Part shown: positions 26,388-34,207 of the stretch, one piece after another
Position numbering within the stretch: the stretch's first letter is position 1
Layout: every line of letters starts with the position of its first letter
NCBI GenBank assembly: GCA_900548855.1
Contig: URMF01000010.1
Span: forward strand, 11,339 to 75,338
Source of the DNA: an uncultured Eubacteriales bacterium
Lineage (GTDB): Bacteria; Bacillota; Clostridia; Lachnospirales; Lachnospiraceae
Direction: 5' to 3'
Length of the DNA stretch: 64,000 nt
Translations under genes and position numbers: made by a program
Notes under the pieces: generated by a model
What the model saw: the letters and a program-made list of their open reading frames with translations, nothing else
Told to the model about the DNA's origin: nothing
The model's database searches: none

Positions 26388-27620
26388 CTATTCCCAATAT
26401 CCAAGTTCAACACCTTTTTTATAGATTCCTACGCCCTTAGAATAATATCCATACGCATTAAAATGTGTCCAGTCTGAACGGAGTTTCACAGATATATATC
26501 CAAACGCTCCATATAACTCATCTATCTTTTCCTTTTTCAAACCACAATCATCCAGCCCGTTCTGAATCATATAGACTCTTGTATTAAAGAAATGTTCTCC
26601 AAATGCTTCTCTTAGCGCTGCTTCCCATGCAGTGTCATCAGCTCCTACATAGTCATCTCCATCCTCCAGATATGACTGGCTGTTGTCTGCAAGAGATGTT
26701 CCCGGATCATCCGTGTCCCCAACTATGATATAATTCTCACAGCCTGTATAATCAATCACTGCCTGATACTGGGAAATAAGCTCATCATAGTCATCCCATC
26801 CACCGTTACTTCCCATCTCAAGCACAAGAATATCATCCTTATGATCATATGCTGCTTTAGTTATAACAGCAGTACCTTGTGGAATAAACATATAATCAGG
26901 CTGTTCAAGACCTGTATCATCACATATTCTGATGCTGACCATATAATCCTCTATATTATAGTCATCATCCTCCATATCTTCCCAGTAATCTTCAATATCT
27001 CGTTTCTTATCAATCTGACATAATACGCCATCTATATATACAGTATCAGGATAATCATTATATTCAATACCATATCCGCTGAAATCATACATATAAACAG
27101 GATTCCCCTTATCATCCATAAGGCATACATCTTCATATGTATTCTTGTTAAGATTAAGATTACGGTCAGTATGCATCTTAAGGCCACCAGCTCTTCTCGC
27201 TATCTCCGCTGATGTCTCCCCTGATACACCAAAATTAAATGTATTAAGACCTGTAAGCTTTCCTAAAGTATATGGTGCAGTGTAATAACTTATATCAACT
27301 CTTCCTGCTTTAGTAAGTATATAAGCATCATCTGAGCCAAAGCCTTCCATCATGCTGTCGCCCCAGCAGGCAATTGATACAGTATCATTTGAATAATCCT
27401 TATCATCTTCATAAGGTTCTGTATAATCTTCTGTACCGATATTCTGTGAGACCTTCACAATTACATGTGTTTTATCTCCCCGTGGTTTTATGATCTTAGC
27501 CATATTAATAAGATTATCTTTAGTTTCCGGTCTGCCATTCAATACCACAGCCCCTGCGGCAATACCTCCTGCAAGCAAAACCACTGCAATCCCCCATATC
27601 GCTGCTTTCTTTAATTTCAT
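26388..27620 (-). CDS. Secreted or membrane-anchored SGNH/GDSL-like hydrolase
   Basis: 410 residues. N-terminal signal anchor about 5-27 (IWGIAVVLLAGGIAAGAVVL). The catalytic SGNH signs are SIACWGDSMMEGFG (Ser89), the Gly block GVSGETSAEIARRAGG, MGSNGGWDD in place of the usual GxND, and the terminal DWTHFNAYGYYSKG with the His of the Asp-His pair. The acidic insert of about 65 residues around 190-245 is unusual. Members deacetylate or de-esterify sugars or cell-wall polymers outside the cell. The GxND-to-GSNG form makes activity likely but the substrate unknown. Confidence 0.75.
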   Translation of the reverse strand: MKLKKAAIWGIAVVLLAGGIAAGAVVLNGRPETKDNLINMAKIIKPRGDKTHVIVKVSQNIGTEDYTEPYEDDKDYSNDTVSIACWGDSMMEGFGSDDAYILTKAGRVDISYYTAPYTLGKLTGLNTFNFGVSGETSAEIARRAGGLKMHTDRNLNLNKNTYEDVCLMDDKGNPVYMYDFSGYGIEYNDYPDTVYIDGVLCQIDKKRDIEDYWEDMEDDDYNIEDYMVSIRICDDTGLEQPDYMFIPQGTAVITKAAYDHKDDILVLEMGSNGGWDDYDELISQYQAVIDYTGCENYIIVGDTDDPGTSLADNSQSYLEDGDDYVGADDTAWEAALREAFGEHFFNTRVYMIQNGLDDCGLKKEKIDELYGAFGYISVKLRSDWTHFNAYGYYSKGVGIYKKGVELGYWE

Positions 27621-27722
27621 AAACTCACCTTTTCTGCCCCTTATATATCTGGCACTTCTGTTATAACACTTATTTACCCGACCTGCAAATATAATGAAGC
27701 AATCAAAGCAAAGATTCAGTAA

Positions 27723-27742
27723 GGGTTCGATTCACATCACCC
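27723..27742 (+). repeat. Inverted copy of the tRNA-Gly 3' end
   Basis: GGGTTCGATTCACATCACCC here matches, with one mismatch in 20, the T-arm/acceptor end of the adjacent tRNA-Gly as read on the opposite strand (27794-27775). The copy is inverted and 32 bp away. It lacks the rest of a tRNA. It can pair with the tRNA 3' end if transcribed through, or mark an old rearrangement. Confidence 0.8.
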
Positions 27743-27771
27743 TGAAATAATTCACTTAGACAAAAAAATAG

Positions 27772-27842
27772 AGCGGGTGATGGGAATCGAACCCACGTAT
27801 CTAGCTTGGAAGGCTAGTGTTCTACCATTGAACTACACCCGC
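27772..27842 (-). tRNA. tRNA-Gly (anticodon TCC)
   Basis: 71 nt cloverleaf on the minus strand. Acceptor GCGGGTG pairs with CACCCGC. The anticodon loop CTTCCAA is closed by CTAGC/GCTAG and reads TCC. The T-loop is TTCGATT. No CCA is encoded. It follows tRNA-Pro by 16 bp in the same transcript. Confidence 0.95.
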
Positions 27843-27858
27843 ACATTAGTGTTGAAAG

Positions 27859-27933
27859 TCGGGGTGACAGGATTCGAACCTGCGACCTCTTGATCCCAAA
27901 TCAAGCGCTCTAGCCAAGCTGAGCCACACCCCG
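27859..27933 (-). tRNA. tRNA-Pro (anticodon TGG)
   Basis: 75 nt cloverleaf on the minus strand. Acceptor CGGGGTG pairs with CACCCCG. The anticodon loop TTTGGGA between CTTGA and TCAAG reads TGG. T-loop TTCGAAT; discriminator A; CCA not encoded. First of a two-tRNA transcript driven by the promoter at 27965-27993. Confidence 0.95.
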
Positions 27934-27964
27934 TCTCTACGGTGTCATCGCTGACGCAACAACT

Positions 27965-27993
27965 ACTATAACAAAATGCCTTTGACTTGTCAA
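27965..27993 (-). promoter_or_regulatory. Promoter of the tRNA-Pro/tRNA-Gly transcript
   Basis: Minus strand TTGACA (27993-27988), 17-bp spacer, TATAGT (27970-27965): a strong stable-RNA-type promoter about 32 bp before the tRNA-Pro 5' end. Confidence 0.8.
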
Positions 27994-28103
27994 CCATTAT
28001 TTTCAACTTTTTTGAAATTATACTGACTTGCTTGAATGTCCTCAAACAACACGAGAGTTATGATAACAAATAAATCTCTGTTTGTAAACCCTTTTTTTCT
28101 TTT

Positions 28104-29039
28104 TTATTCTTTTTCCCCAGATGATTTCACTATTTCTTCTACAATACATCTTGGTCTTCCCTTAATCTCCTCATATATTCTTGCCAGATAATAGCCAATA
28201 ATCCCAAGGCTAATCATAATCAGACTTCCTGTCAGCAGTAATAACAGAATAACAGTGGTAAAGCCCTCCAGCGCATGTCCCATAGCCCATTTCACAATTG
28301 ACTGGATTCCAAGAATTAATGCAAATATAAAAAATACAATACCGGAAAATGTTATCAGCTGCATTGGTGCTGTAGTAAAAGAAGTAATACTTCCAACAGC
28401 ATATCTAACCAGTGATTTAATAGACCATTTTGTAGTGCCGGATACTCGTTCTTTCACGTCAAATTCCACCACTGCACTCTTATATCCCAGCCAGGAGGAT
28501 AATGCACGGAAAAAGATATTGCGCTCCGTCAGTTTCACATACTCATCCACCACTTTGCGGTCTAACATTTTAAAATCAGAAGAGCGATACATCTCGATTC
28601 CGGTGGAATGACTAATCAGCTTGTAAAATAATTTTGCAAATGCCTTGTATACAGGATTCTCTTTTCCTCTGGAACGTTTCACCCCTTCAATAATTTCAAA
28701 GCCCTGCTCCCATAATGCATACATTTCAAGCAGGGTCTCTGGCGGATGCTGTAAATCACAATCCATCACTGCACAGACATCCCCGGTGGCATGGGACAAT
28801 CCGGCAAATATAGCAGCCTCCTTTCCAAAGTTCCTTGAAAAGGACAATCCGATAATCTTTGCATCACTGACCTTCTCAGCTAATTCACGGATTACTTCAA
28901 AGCTTCCGTCCCGGGAACCATCATTTACAAAAACTAACTCAAAATCAATTGCTTTTGGTAACAGTACATCTTTAATCGCCTGATACGCTCTTTTAATATT
29001 ATTTTCCTCATTATAAACAGGTAATATAATTGATAACAT
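28104..29039 (-). CDS. GtrB-like polyprenyl-phosphate glycosyltransferase
   Basis: 311 residues. A GT2 catalytic domain (about 1-225) with LPVYNEENNIKRAY, FVNDGSRDGS and the metal-binding DCDLQHPPE near 94-102 is followed by two C-terminal membrane segments (about 230-255 and 265-292). This is the layout of GtrB/ArnC-type enzymes that load a sugar on undecaprenyl phosphate. The product would feed cell-envelope or surface glycan synthesis. The sugar is not evident. Confidence 0.9.
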   Translation of the reverse strand: MLSIILPVYNEENNIKRAYQAIKDVLLPKAIDFELVFVNDGSRDGSFEVIRELAEKVSDAKIIGLSFSRNFGKEAAIFAGLSHATGDVCAVMDCDLQHPPETLLEMYALWEQGFEIIEGVKRSRGKENPVYKAFAKLFYKLISHSTGIEMYRSSDFKMLDRKVVDEYVKLTERNIFFRALSSWLGYKSAVVEFDVKERVSGTTKWSIKSLVRYAVGSITSFTTAPMQLITFSGIVFFIFALILGIQSIVKWAMGHALEGFTTVILLLLLTGSLIMISLGIIGYYLARIYEEIKGRPRCIVEEIVKSSGEKE

Positions 29040-29067
29040 ATGTCTATTCCTTTATCATTAACAAGAT

Positions 29068-29099
29068 AAAGGAACTCTTGCAAACGCAACAGTTCCTTT
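29068..29099 (-). terminator. Hairpin terminator after the small acidic membrane protein gene
   Basis: AAAGGAACT (29068-29076) and AGTTCCTTT (29091-29099) pair exactly, with an inner TTGC/GCAA pairing. It lies between the small membrane protein gene and the glycosyltransferase gene on the same strand. The T-tract is short. Confidence 0.55.
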
Positions 29100-29132
29100 C
29101 CTTTTCATATTTGTTGAAATTCCTACACTAAA

Positions 29133-29405
29133 TTATGCCTCTGTTGCTTTAGATGCCGGCTTAACTTCTTCCTCATCATCAAAAAAATCATCATCAAAAT
29201 CATCATCAAAGTCATCGTCAAAATCGTCCAGATAATCTGGTGTAAAATAACGATAAACCGCATAAGCAATACCAGCAACAGCTGTAATTACTCCGATAAC
29301 TGCAAATACCCAGAGAATTCTTCTTGTAGCTTTCTCCTGTGGATCTTCACGCTTGATTAACTCTTGAATCTTAGCTGCATTAATTAAATCATCTAAATTT
29401 TTCAT
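29133..29405 (-). CDS. Small membrane protein with Asp-Phe repeats
   Basis: 90 residues. Residues 1-27 are a charged cytoplasmic-type segment, 29-50 a single membrane segment (RILWVFAVIGVITAVAGIAYAVYRYF), and 56-80 a run of DDF/DDDF repeats ending in DDEEE. The acidic tail could bind cations or a basic partner. Similar small proteins occur in related Clostridia, but I know no function. The upstream region carries an extended -10 promoter with a start-site hairpin (29515-29539), a module repeated near 41.7 kb. Confidence 0.75.
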   Translation of the reverse strand: MKNLDDLINAAKIQELIKREDPQEKATRRILWVFAVIGVITAVAGIAYAVYRYFTPDYLDDFDDDFDDDFDDDFFDDEEEVKPASKATEA

Positions 29406-29514
29406 TGTAATACCTTCCTTTCCATATACATACAGTGTATTAATATGTCACGAAAACCCAGCCCATACTACCTGCCTGCCTCTCAAGACATATCCCTGCA
29501 CCAAATTGTGCTAC

Positions 29515-29539
29515 ACACTTATTAAGTGTTCATAGTATA
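29515..29539 (-). promoter_or_regulatory. Extended -10 promoter with 5' hairpin, copy A
   Basis: Minus strand TGATATACT (extended -10) is followed by ATGAACACTTAATAAGTGT, in which ACACTT and AAGTGT pair exactly around AAT. The start site falls at the hairpin, so transcripts would begin with a stem-loop. The same arrangement occurs at 41730-41762 and 41791-41823. Confidence 0.5.
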
Positions 29540-29581
29540 TCACAAAACTTTTATCTTTACTATATGTAAAACAAAATTTCT

Positions 29582-31834
29582 TTAGTTAACCTTCCTTAAT
29601 TTTGCAAAAGAGGCAAACATCCGTTTCACTCCAGCCTTTTCAAAATCAACAGTCACCTCATAATCCTTTCCTCCGGATACCAATGCAGTTACTACTCCTA
29701 TACCAAACTTGACATGCTCCACTGTATCACCTACAGCATAGTCTATTTCTATCCGTTCCACCCGGAACTCCTTTCCAAACGCCGGGGTTCCCGCTGCAGT
29801 ATTTTTCTGATAAGAGTAAGGTTTACTGCTTACACTGGCTCCACGGCCAGCTAAATCCCTCGTTGCCTGCTGAAGGGATTCTGTCTGCCTGCGCATGGCA
29901 AAAGCACCTTCCCCATTTTTATTTATCACATCTTCTGGTATTTCCTTCACAAAACGGGATATAGGATTAAAATTTGTAGTGCCATGCATCATTCGTTGTT
30001 TCACCGCGCTTAAATAAAGCTTTTCCTTTGCCCGGGTAATCCCTACATAGCAAAGCCTTCTCTCCTCTTCCACCGCATCCGGGTCATCGGAATTTAATGC
30101 CATTCCACTTGGAAACAACCGGTCTTCCATACCTCCCAGAAATACGCACGGAAATTCCAGCCCTTTTGCGCTATGTAAAGTCATTAACAGTACCTTGTCC
30201 TCTGATTCCTCCAAACTGTCAACATCTGCCACCAGTGCAATTTCCTCCAGCAGCTCTGAAAGACTGGGATGCTCTGCCTCCTGTTCATACTGGACAATTT
30301 TATTCTTAAGCTCTTCCAGATTTTCAAGTCTGGCTTCTGATTCTTCCGTATGCTCTGCCACCAGCTCATCCCGATACCCGGTATGCTCCAAAATAACATC
30401 GTACAGCTCACTTAAACTCATTCCCGTTTTCAGCAAATCCCTGAAATCCAGAATAAGATTTGTAAAGCCTTCTACCTTAGCTGCCGCCCGGTTTAATCCT
30501 GGCACATTCGATGCTTCAAACATGGCATCTAAAAGTCCCATCTCATAAGTATCCGCATACAACTGTATTTTGTTAAGACTCGTTGCACCAATCCCCCTCT
30601 TCGGAACATTGATAATCCGCCGGATTGCCATATCATCCCGGCCATTATCCACCGCCTTCAGATAGCAGATTAAGTCCTTTACCTCCCGGCGTCCATAAAA
30701 ATTCTGTCCCCCGATTATCTTATATGGAATGTTCCGCATCAAAAGCTTTTCCTCGAAAACACGCGACTGGGCATTTGTCCGGTAAAGGATTGCAAAATAA
30801 TTATATGTTTTTCCCTGATTTTTATGCATTCTTGCAATCTCTTGCACCACGGACTCTGCTTCCTGATACTCTGTGTCAAAAAGAGAAAATGTTACCTTAT
30901 CCCCCTCCGGCAGTTCCGTCCATAAAGCCTTTTCCTTACGTCCCTCATTATGGGAAATAACGCCATTAGCTGCCTTCAATATATTCTTCGTAGAGCGATA
31001 ATTCTGCTCCAGCTTAATCACCCTTGCCTCCGGATATTCCTCTTCAAAATTCAGGATATTATAAATATTTGCCCCACGGAACTTATAAATGGACTGGTCA
31101 TCATCACCTACCACACACAGATTTCGGTATTTGGCTGCCAGCTGCTTTATCAACAGGAACTGAATATGGTTCGTGTCCTGATACTCATCCACCATAATAT
31201 ACCGAAATCGGTCCTGATAATTATTGAGAATTTCCGGATGAAACTGAAATAATTCCACTGTCTTATATAACAAATCATCAAAATCCAATGCATTACTCTG
31301 TTTAAGCTTTGCCTGATATTCATTATACACTCTGGCTACCTGCATTTTGCGGTAATTGCCACTTGCCTCCCTGTCAAATTCCGCAGGAGAAATAAAACGC
31401 TCCTTTGCCCGTGATATCTCTGCCATAATCCCGCGCTCCGGATACTGCTTCGGGTCCATATTCAACTTTTTCAGGCATTCCTTTACCACTGCTTTCTGGT
31501 CATCGCTGTCATATATAGTAAAATTCGTCTGATAATCCAGATTATCAATATATCTTCTTAAAATGCGTACACACAGCGAATGAAAGGTAGATACCCAGAC
31601 ACTCTCTGCACCAAAAGATACAATCCGGTCTACACGCTCCCTCATTTCCCCCGCTGCCTTATTCGTAAAAGTAATCGCCAGAATATTATATGGTGCCACA
31701 CCCTTTTCTTCAATTAAATAGGCAACCCTGTGCGTTAACACCCTGGTTTTGCCGGAACCCGCTCCTGCAAGCAGCAATAAAGGTCCTTCTGTACACTGTA
31801 CTGCAGCAGACTGCATATCATTTAACCCGTTCAT
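29582..31834 (-). CDS. pcrA: ATP-dependent DNA helicase PcrA/UvrD
   Basis: 750 residues, standard PcrA length. Superfamily 1A motifs in order: Q-motif LNDMQSAAV, Walker A LLLLAGAGSGKTRVLTHR, DEYQDTNHIQF (Walker B), GDDDQSIYKFRGA, LEQNYRSTKNI, the TLHSAKGLEFPCVF motif V, and EERRLCYVGITRAKEKLYL motif VI. The C-terminal Tudor-like tail (VEHVKFGIGVVTALVSGG...DFEKAGVKRMFASFAKL) is the PcrA RNA-polymerase-binding domain. It unwinds DNA in repair and replication restart. Confidence 0.96.
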   Translation of the reverse strand: MNGLNDMQSAAVQCTEGPLLLLAGAGSGKTRVLTHRVAYLIEEKGVAPYNILAITFTNKAAGEMRERVDRIVSFGAESVWVSTFHSLCVRILRRYIDNLDYQTNFTIYDSDDQKAVVKECLKKLNMDPKQYPERGIMAEISRAKERFISPAEFDREASGNYRKMQVARVYNEYQAKLKQSNALDFDDLLYKTVELFQFHPEILNNYQDRFRYIMVDEYQDTNHIQFLLIKQLAAKYRNLCVVGDDDQSIYKFRGANIYNILNFEEEYPEARVIKLEQNYRSTKNILKAANGVISHNEGRKEKALWTELPEGDKVTFSLFDTEYQEAESVVQEIARMHKNQGKTYNYFAILYRTNAQSRVFEEKLLMRNIPYKIIGGQNFYGRREVKDLICYLKAVDNGRDDMAIRRIINVPKRGIGATSLNKIQLYADTYEMGLLDAMFEASNVPGLNRAAAKVEGFTNLILDFRDLLKTGMSLSELYDVILEHTGYRDELVAEHTEESEARLENLEELKNKIVQYEQEAEHPSLSELLEEIALVADVDSLEESEDKVLLMTLHSAKGLEFPCVFLGGMEDRLFPSGMALNSDDPDAVEEERRLCYVGITRAKEKLYLSAVKQRMMHGTTNFNPISRFVKEIPEDVINKNGEGAFAMRRQTESLQQATRDLAGRGASVSSKPYSYQKNTAAGTPAFGKEFRVERIEIDYAVGDTVEHVKFGIGVVTALVSGGKDYEVTVDFEKAGVKRMFASFAKLRKVN

Positions 31835-31857
31835 AACCTGTACCTCTTTATCTTTCT

Positions 31858-31902
31858 AAACTCAAAAAAGGTTCACTGAACCTTTTTCTCATATGCTTGG
31901 CA
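31858..31902. repeat. Terminator-like hairpin element, copy 1
   Basis: ACTCAAAAAA, hairpin GGTTCACTGAACC, T-run and CATATGCTTGGC. It is nearly identical in layout and flanks to the rnpB terminator at 53491-53532; the hairpins differ by a compensatory pair of changes. Here it lies between divergent pcrA and metF, where neither gene needs a terminator, so it may end an unseen small transcript or act as a leader hairpin for pcrA. Confidence 0.7.
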
Positions 31903-31973
31903 ACTAAATATTCATTATACATGATTCTAAAATCCTCTGCAATTCTTTTTCCATCCAAGAGCAGAGACCTTCC

Positions 31974-32002
31974 TTGTTAGAAGCTTCCAAATATGGTACA
32001 AT
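31974..32002 (+). promoter_or_regulatory. metF promoter
   Basis: TTGTTA (31974-31979), 17-bp spacer, TACAAT (31997-32002), about 49 bp before the metF ATG. No SAM riboswitch or T-box is visible in the short leader. Confidence 0.65.
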
Positions 32003-32050
32003 AATCCTGCAAATCCAGACACACTATAGATTGACAGAAAGGATTCTATC

Positions 32051-32911
32051 ATGATTAAGGATATTTATAAGAAGGGCAGAACTATTTTTTCATTTGAGGT
32101 ATTTCCTCCCAAAAAAGAAGATGAATTTAATGATATCTACAATACGCTGAATCTACTGAAAACACTGAATCCTGATTTTATCAGCGTCACCTACGGTGCC
32201 GGTGGCAGCAATTCCAAAAAAACCGCCGCTATCGCTTCCTACATAAAAAACAGCTGTGACATCGAGCCCATTGCACATCTGACAGCAGTGGCAATGGATG
32301 AAGCATTTTTGAAAGACTTTATAAAGGACCTAAAGAAAAAAGGCGTTTCCAATATATTAGCACTCCGGGGTGACCGTCCAAAGGATATGAGTGATGCCGC
32401 TTATGCAAACCGCAGATTTTTACATGCTGAAGATATCATCCGTATCATTCACCGGGAATCTGACAGCTGTATCGCTGCTGCCTGTTACCCGGAAATTCAT
32501 CCGGAATCAGAATCCAGAGAATCCGACCTTTACTACCTGAAACAAAAAGTGGATTCCGGAGTAGATTTTCTGATTACTCAGATGTTTTTTGATAATCATA
32601 AATTTTATGAATTTCGGAATCTGGCTGAGAAAAAAGGAATCCATGTCCCAATTTCTGCTGGAATAATGCCCATCACCTCCGCAAAGCAACTTGGCACCAG
32701 TGTCACCTTATCCGGAACCTCCGTTCCAGGAGAACTGAGCAGCCTTGTGGCAAAATATGCAGATACTCCGGCAGATTTACGCAAAGCTGGAATTGAATAT
32801 GCCGCAAAGCAGATAACGGATTTAATTGACAACAATGTGGACGGAATTCATATTTACACCATGAACAAAGCGGATACTGCAAAGGAAATTATGGGACAGC
32901 TTCATCCATAG
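32051..32911 (+). CDS. metF: Methylenetetrahydrofolate reductase
   Basis: 286 residues, usual length for MetF. TIM-barrel FAD enzyme that reduces 5,10-methylene-THF to 5-methyl-THF, for methionine synthesis or one-carbon metabolism. Motifs: SFEVFPPKKEDE with the catalytic Glu, ISVTYGAGGSN, and LALRGDRPK and FLITQMFFDN. It stands with its own promoter, followed by the DUF1836 gene. Confidence 0.93.
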   Translation: MIKDIYKKGRTIFSFEVFPPKKEDEFNDIYNTLNLLKTLNPDFISVTYGAGGSNSKKTAAIASYIKNSCDIEPIAHLTAVAMDEAFLKDFIKDLKKKGVSNILALRGDRPKDMSDAAYANRRFLHAEDIIRIIHRESDSCIAAACYPEIHPESESRESDLYYLKQKVDSGVDFLITQMFFDNHKFYEFRNLAEKKGIHVPISAGIMPITSAKQLGTSVTLSGTSVPGELSSLVAKYADTPADLRKAGIEYAAKQITDLIDNNVDGIHIYTMNKADTAKEIMGQLHP

Positions 32912-32929
32912 AAAATTTGAATTTGCCTC

Positions 32930-32958
32930 TTGCAATATAGTATCAAAAACTATATACT
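32930..32958 (+). promoter_or_regulatory. Promoter of the DUF1836 gene
   Basis: TTGCAA (32930-32935), 17-bp spacer, TATACT (32953-32958), about 80 bp before the ATG at 33039. Confidence 0.6.
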
Positions 32959-33038
32959 GTAATATATGTACGACAAAATGTGTCAAATATTGATACAAGC
33001 TTCTAACTAAACAGAATTTCAAACCATAAGGGGATACT

Positions 33039-33719
33039 ATGAGTAAAAAAACATTTCACGAAATTAAATCAAAAATTGAAGAATGGATTAAATTAGATTA
33101 CATCTATCCGGAGGATATCCCGTCCATTGAATTATATATGGACCAGATTACAACTTTTATGGACAAGCAGCTCCAAGGCAACAAACGTCATGAAGAGGAC
33201 AAGATTCTTACAAAGACCATGATTAATAACTATTCCAAAAATGCCCTGCTGCCTCCTTCCGACAAAAAGAAATATTCAAAGGACCATATTATCCTGCTGA
33301 TATATATCTACTATCTAAAGAATTTTTTATCTATCAACGATATTCAGAATCTGTTACAGCCAATGACGGATTCCTATTTCCAAAAGAGCAGTGGAACCAC
33401 TATGGCAGACATTTACAGCGATTTGTTTGCTTTAGAGCAACAATATGGCATCAAGGTAAGAGAAAGTATTCAAGAAGTATACCAGATTGCAGATACACAA
33501 TTTGAATCATCAGATGAATACCTTAAAACATATGCGATGATTACCATGCTAAGTTATGATATTTATGCCAAAAAACAGCTGGTGGAAAAGCTTATTGATT
33601 CCCTGCATGAGGAGCCTGTCTCCAAGGCAGAGCTGAAAGAAGCCAAGGAACGGGCAAAACAAAAGGAGAAAGCAGAAAAACAACGTGAGAAAAACGAAAA
33701 AGAGAACAAGCAGCTTTAA
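33039..33719 (+). CDS. DUF1836 protein
   Basis: 226 residues. The DUF1836 region spans about 45-170 and contains a helix-turn-helix-like stretch (LTKTMINNYSKNALLPPSDKKKYSKDHIILLIYIYYLKNFLSI cannot all be exactly placed, but the NNYSKNALLPP core is clear). The C-terminal 30 residues are a Lys/Glu-rich helix. Members look like MerR-type DNA-binding proteins; the role is unknown. The 3' end doubles as one arm of the terminator shared with the convergent TrpR-like gene. Confidence 0.8.
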   Translation: MSKKTFHEIKSKIEEWIKLDYIYPEDIPSIELYMDQITTFMDKQLQGNKRHEEDKILTKTMINNYSKNALLPPSDKKKYSKDHIILLIYIYYLKNFLSINDIQNLLQPMTDSYFQKSSGTTMADIYSDLFALEQQYGIKVRESIQEVYQIADTQFESSDEYLKTYAMITMLSYDIYAKKQLVEKLIDSLHEEPVSKAELKEAKERAKQKEKAEKQREKNEKENKQL

Positions 33720-33740
33720 CGGAAACTGCTATTTGTTCTC
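33702..33740. terminator. Bidirectional terminator embedded in two convergent gene ends
   Basis: GAGAACAAGCAG (33702-33713) pairs with CTGCTATTTGTTCTC (33726-33740) with a 2-nt bulge and AT-rich flanks. On the minus strand it is followed by TTTTTCG, a good terminator for the TrpR-like gene. Its left arm is coding sequence of the DUF1836 gene and its right arm that of the TrpR-like gene. Confidence 0.6.
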
Positions 33741-34031
33741 CCTGTTCTCTTTCATTCTGGCAAACACCATTTCATAGCCATCCTTGCCATAATTCAGTGA
33801 CCGGTTTACCCTGGAAATGGTGGCCGTAGACGCCCCTGTCTGCTCTGCCACTTCCATATAGGTATGTCCTTCCTTTAACATCTTTGCAACCTCAAATCTC
33901 TGTGCTAATGATAACAGCTCATTGACTGTACAGACATCCTCAAAAAAATCGAAGCACTCTTCTTCGCTTTGCAACGTAAGAATTGCCTCAAATAATTCGC
34001 TCACTGCCGTTGTTCTTACACTTTTTCCCAT
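33729..34031 (-). CDS. YerC/YecD-type TrpR-like regulator
   Basis: 100 residues, matching the small YerC/YecD family. A TrpR-like helix-turn-helix is at about 55-85 (EVAKMLKEGHTYMEVAEQTGASTATISRVNRSLNYG). In B. subtilis the relative YerC sits near pcrB-pcrA, which fits the closeness to pcrA. It probably regulates a small set of genes; targets unknown. Confidence 0.88.
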   Translation of the reverse strand: MGKSVRTTAVSELFEAILTLQSEEECFDFFEDVCTVNELLSLAQRFEVAKMLKEGHTYMEVAEQTGASTATISRVNRSLNYGKDGYEMVFARMKENRENK

Positions 34032-34162
34032 ATACTCTACTCTCCATTACTATATTCTGCCACACATTACTACTGTAAAATTTTACTGTATTAAAGTGTT
34101 TTTATTATAATATAGATAGCCATTTTATGCAAGAAAAAATATGAATCTGCCTTTTTATAAAA

Positions 34163-34191
34163 AAAGCCAGTCTGTACACCAGACCAGCTTT
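34163..34191 (-). terminator. Terminator of the alpha-amylase gene
   Basis: On the minus strand AAAGCTGGTCTG pairs with CAGACTGGCTTT (two G-U pairs) around a 5-nt loop and runs into a T-run of seven. Confidence 0.8.
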
Positions 34192-34207
34192 CTTTCCCTA
34201 TAAACAC

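Noticed and set aside
27833..28045. 70-residue frame on the minus strand
   Set aside because: It runs through both the tRNA-Pro promoter and the tRNA-Pro gene, so it is a chance frame.
29172..29235. CRISPR-like or microsatellite repeat of tcatcaaa units
   Set aside because: The short repeats code in frame for the DDF tail of a plausible protein; there are no spacers.
31900..32050. SAM riboswitch for metF
   Set aside because: The leader after the promoter is under 45 bases, too short for any known SAM aptamer.
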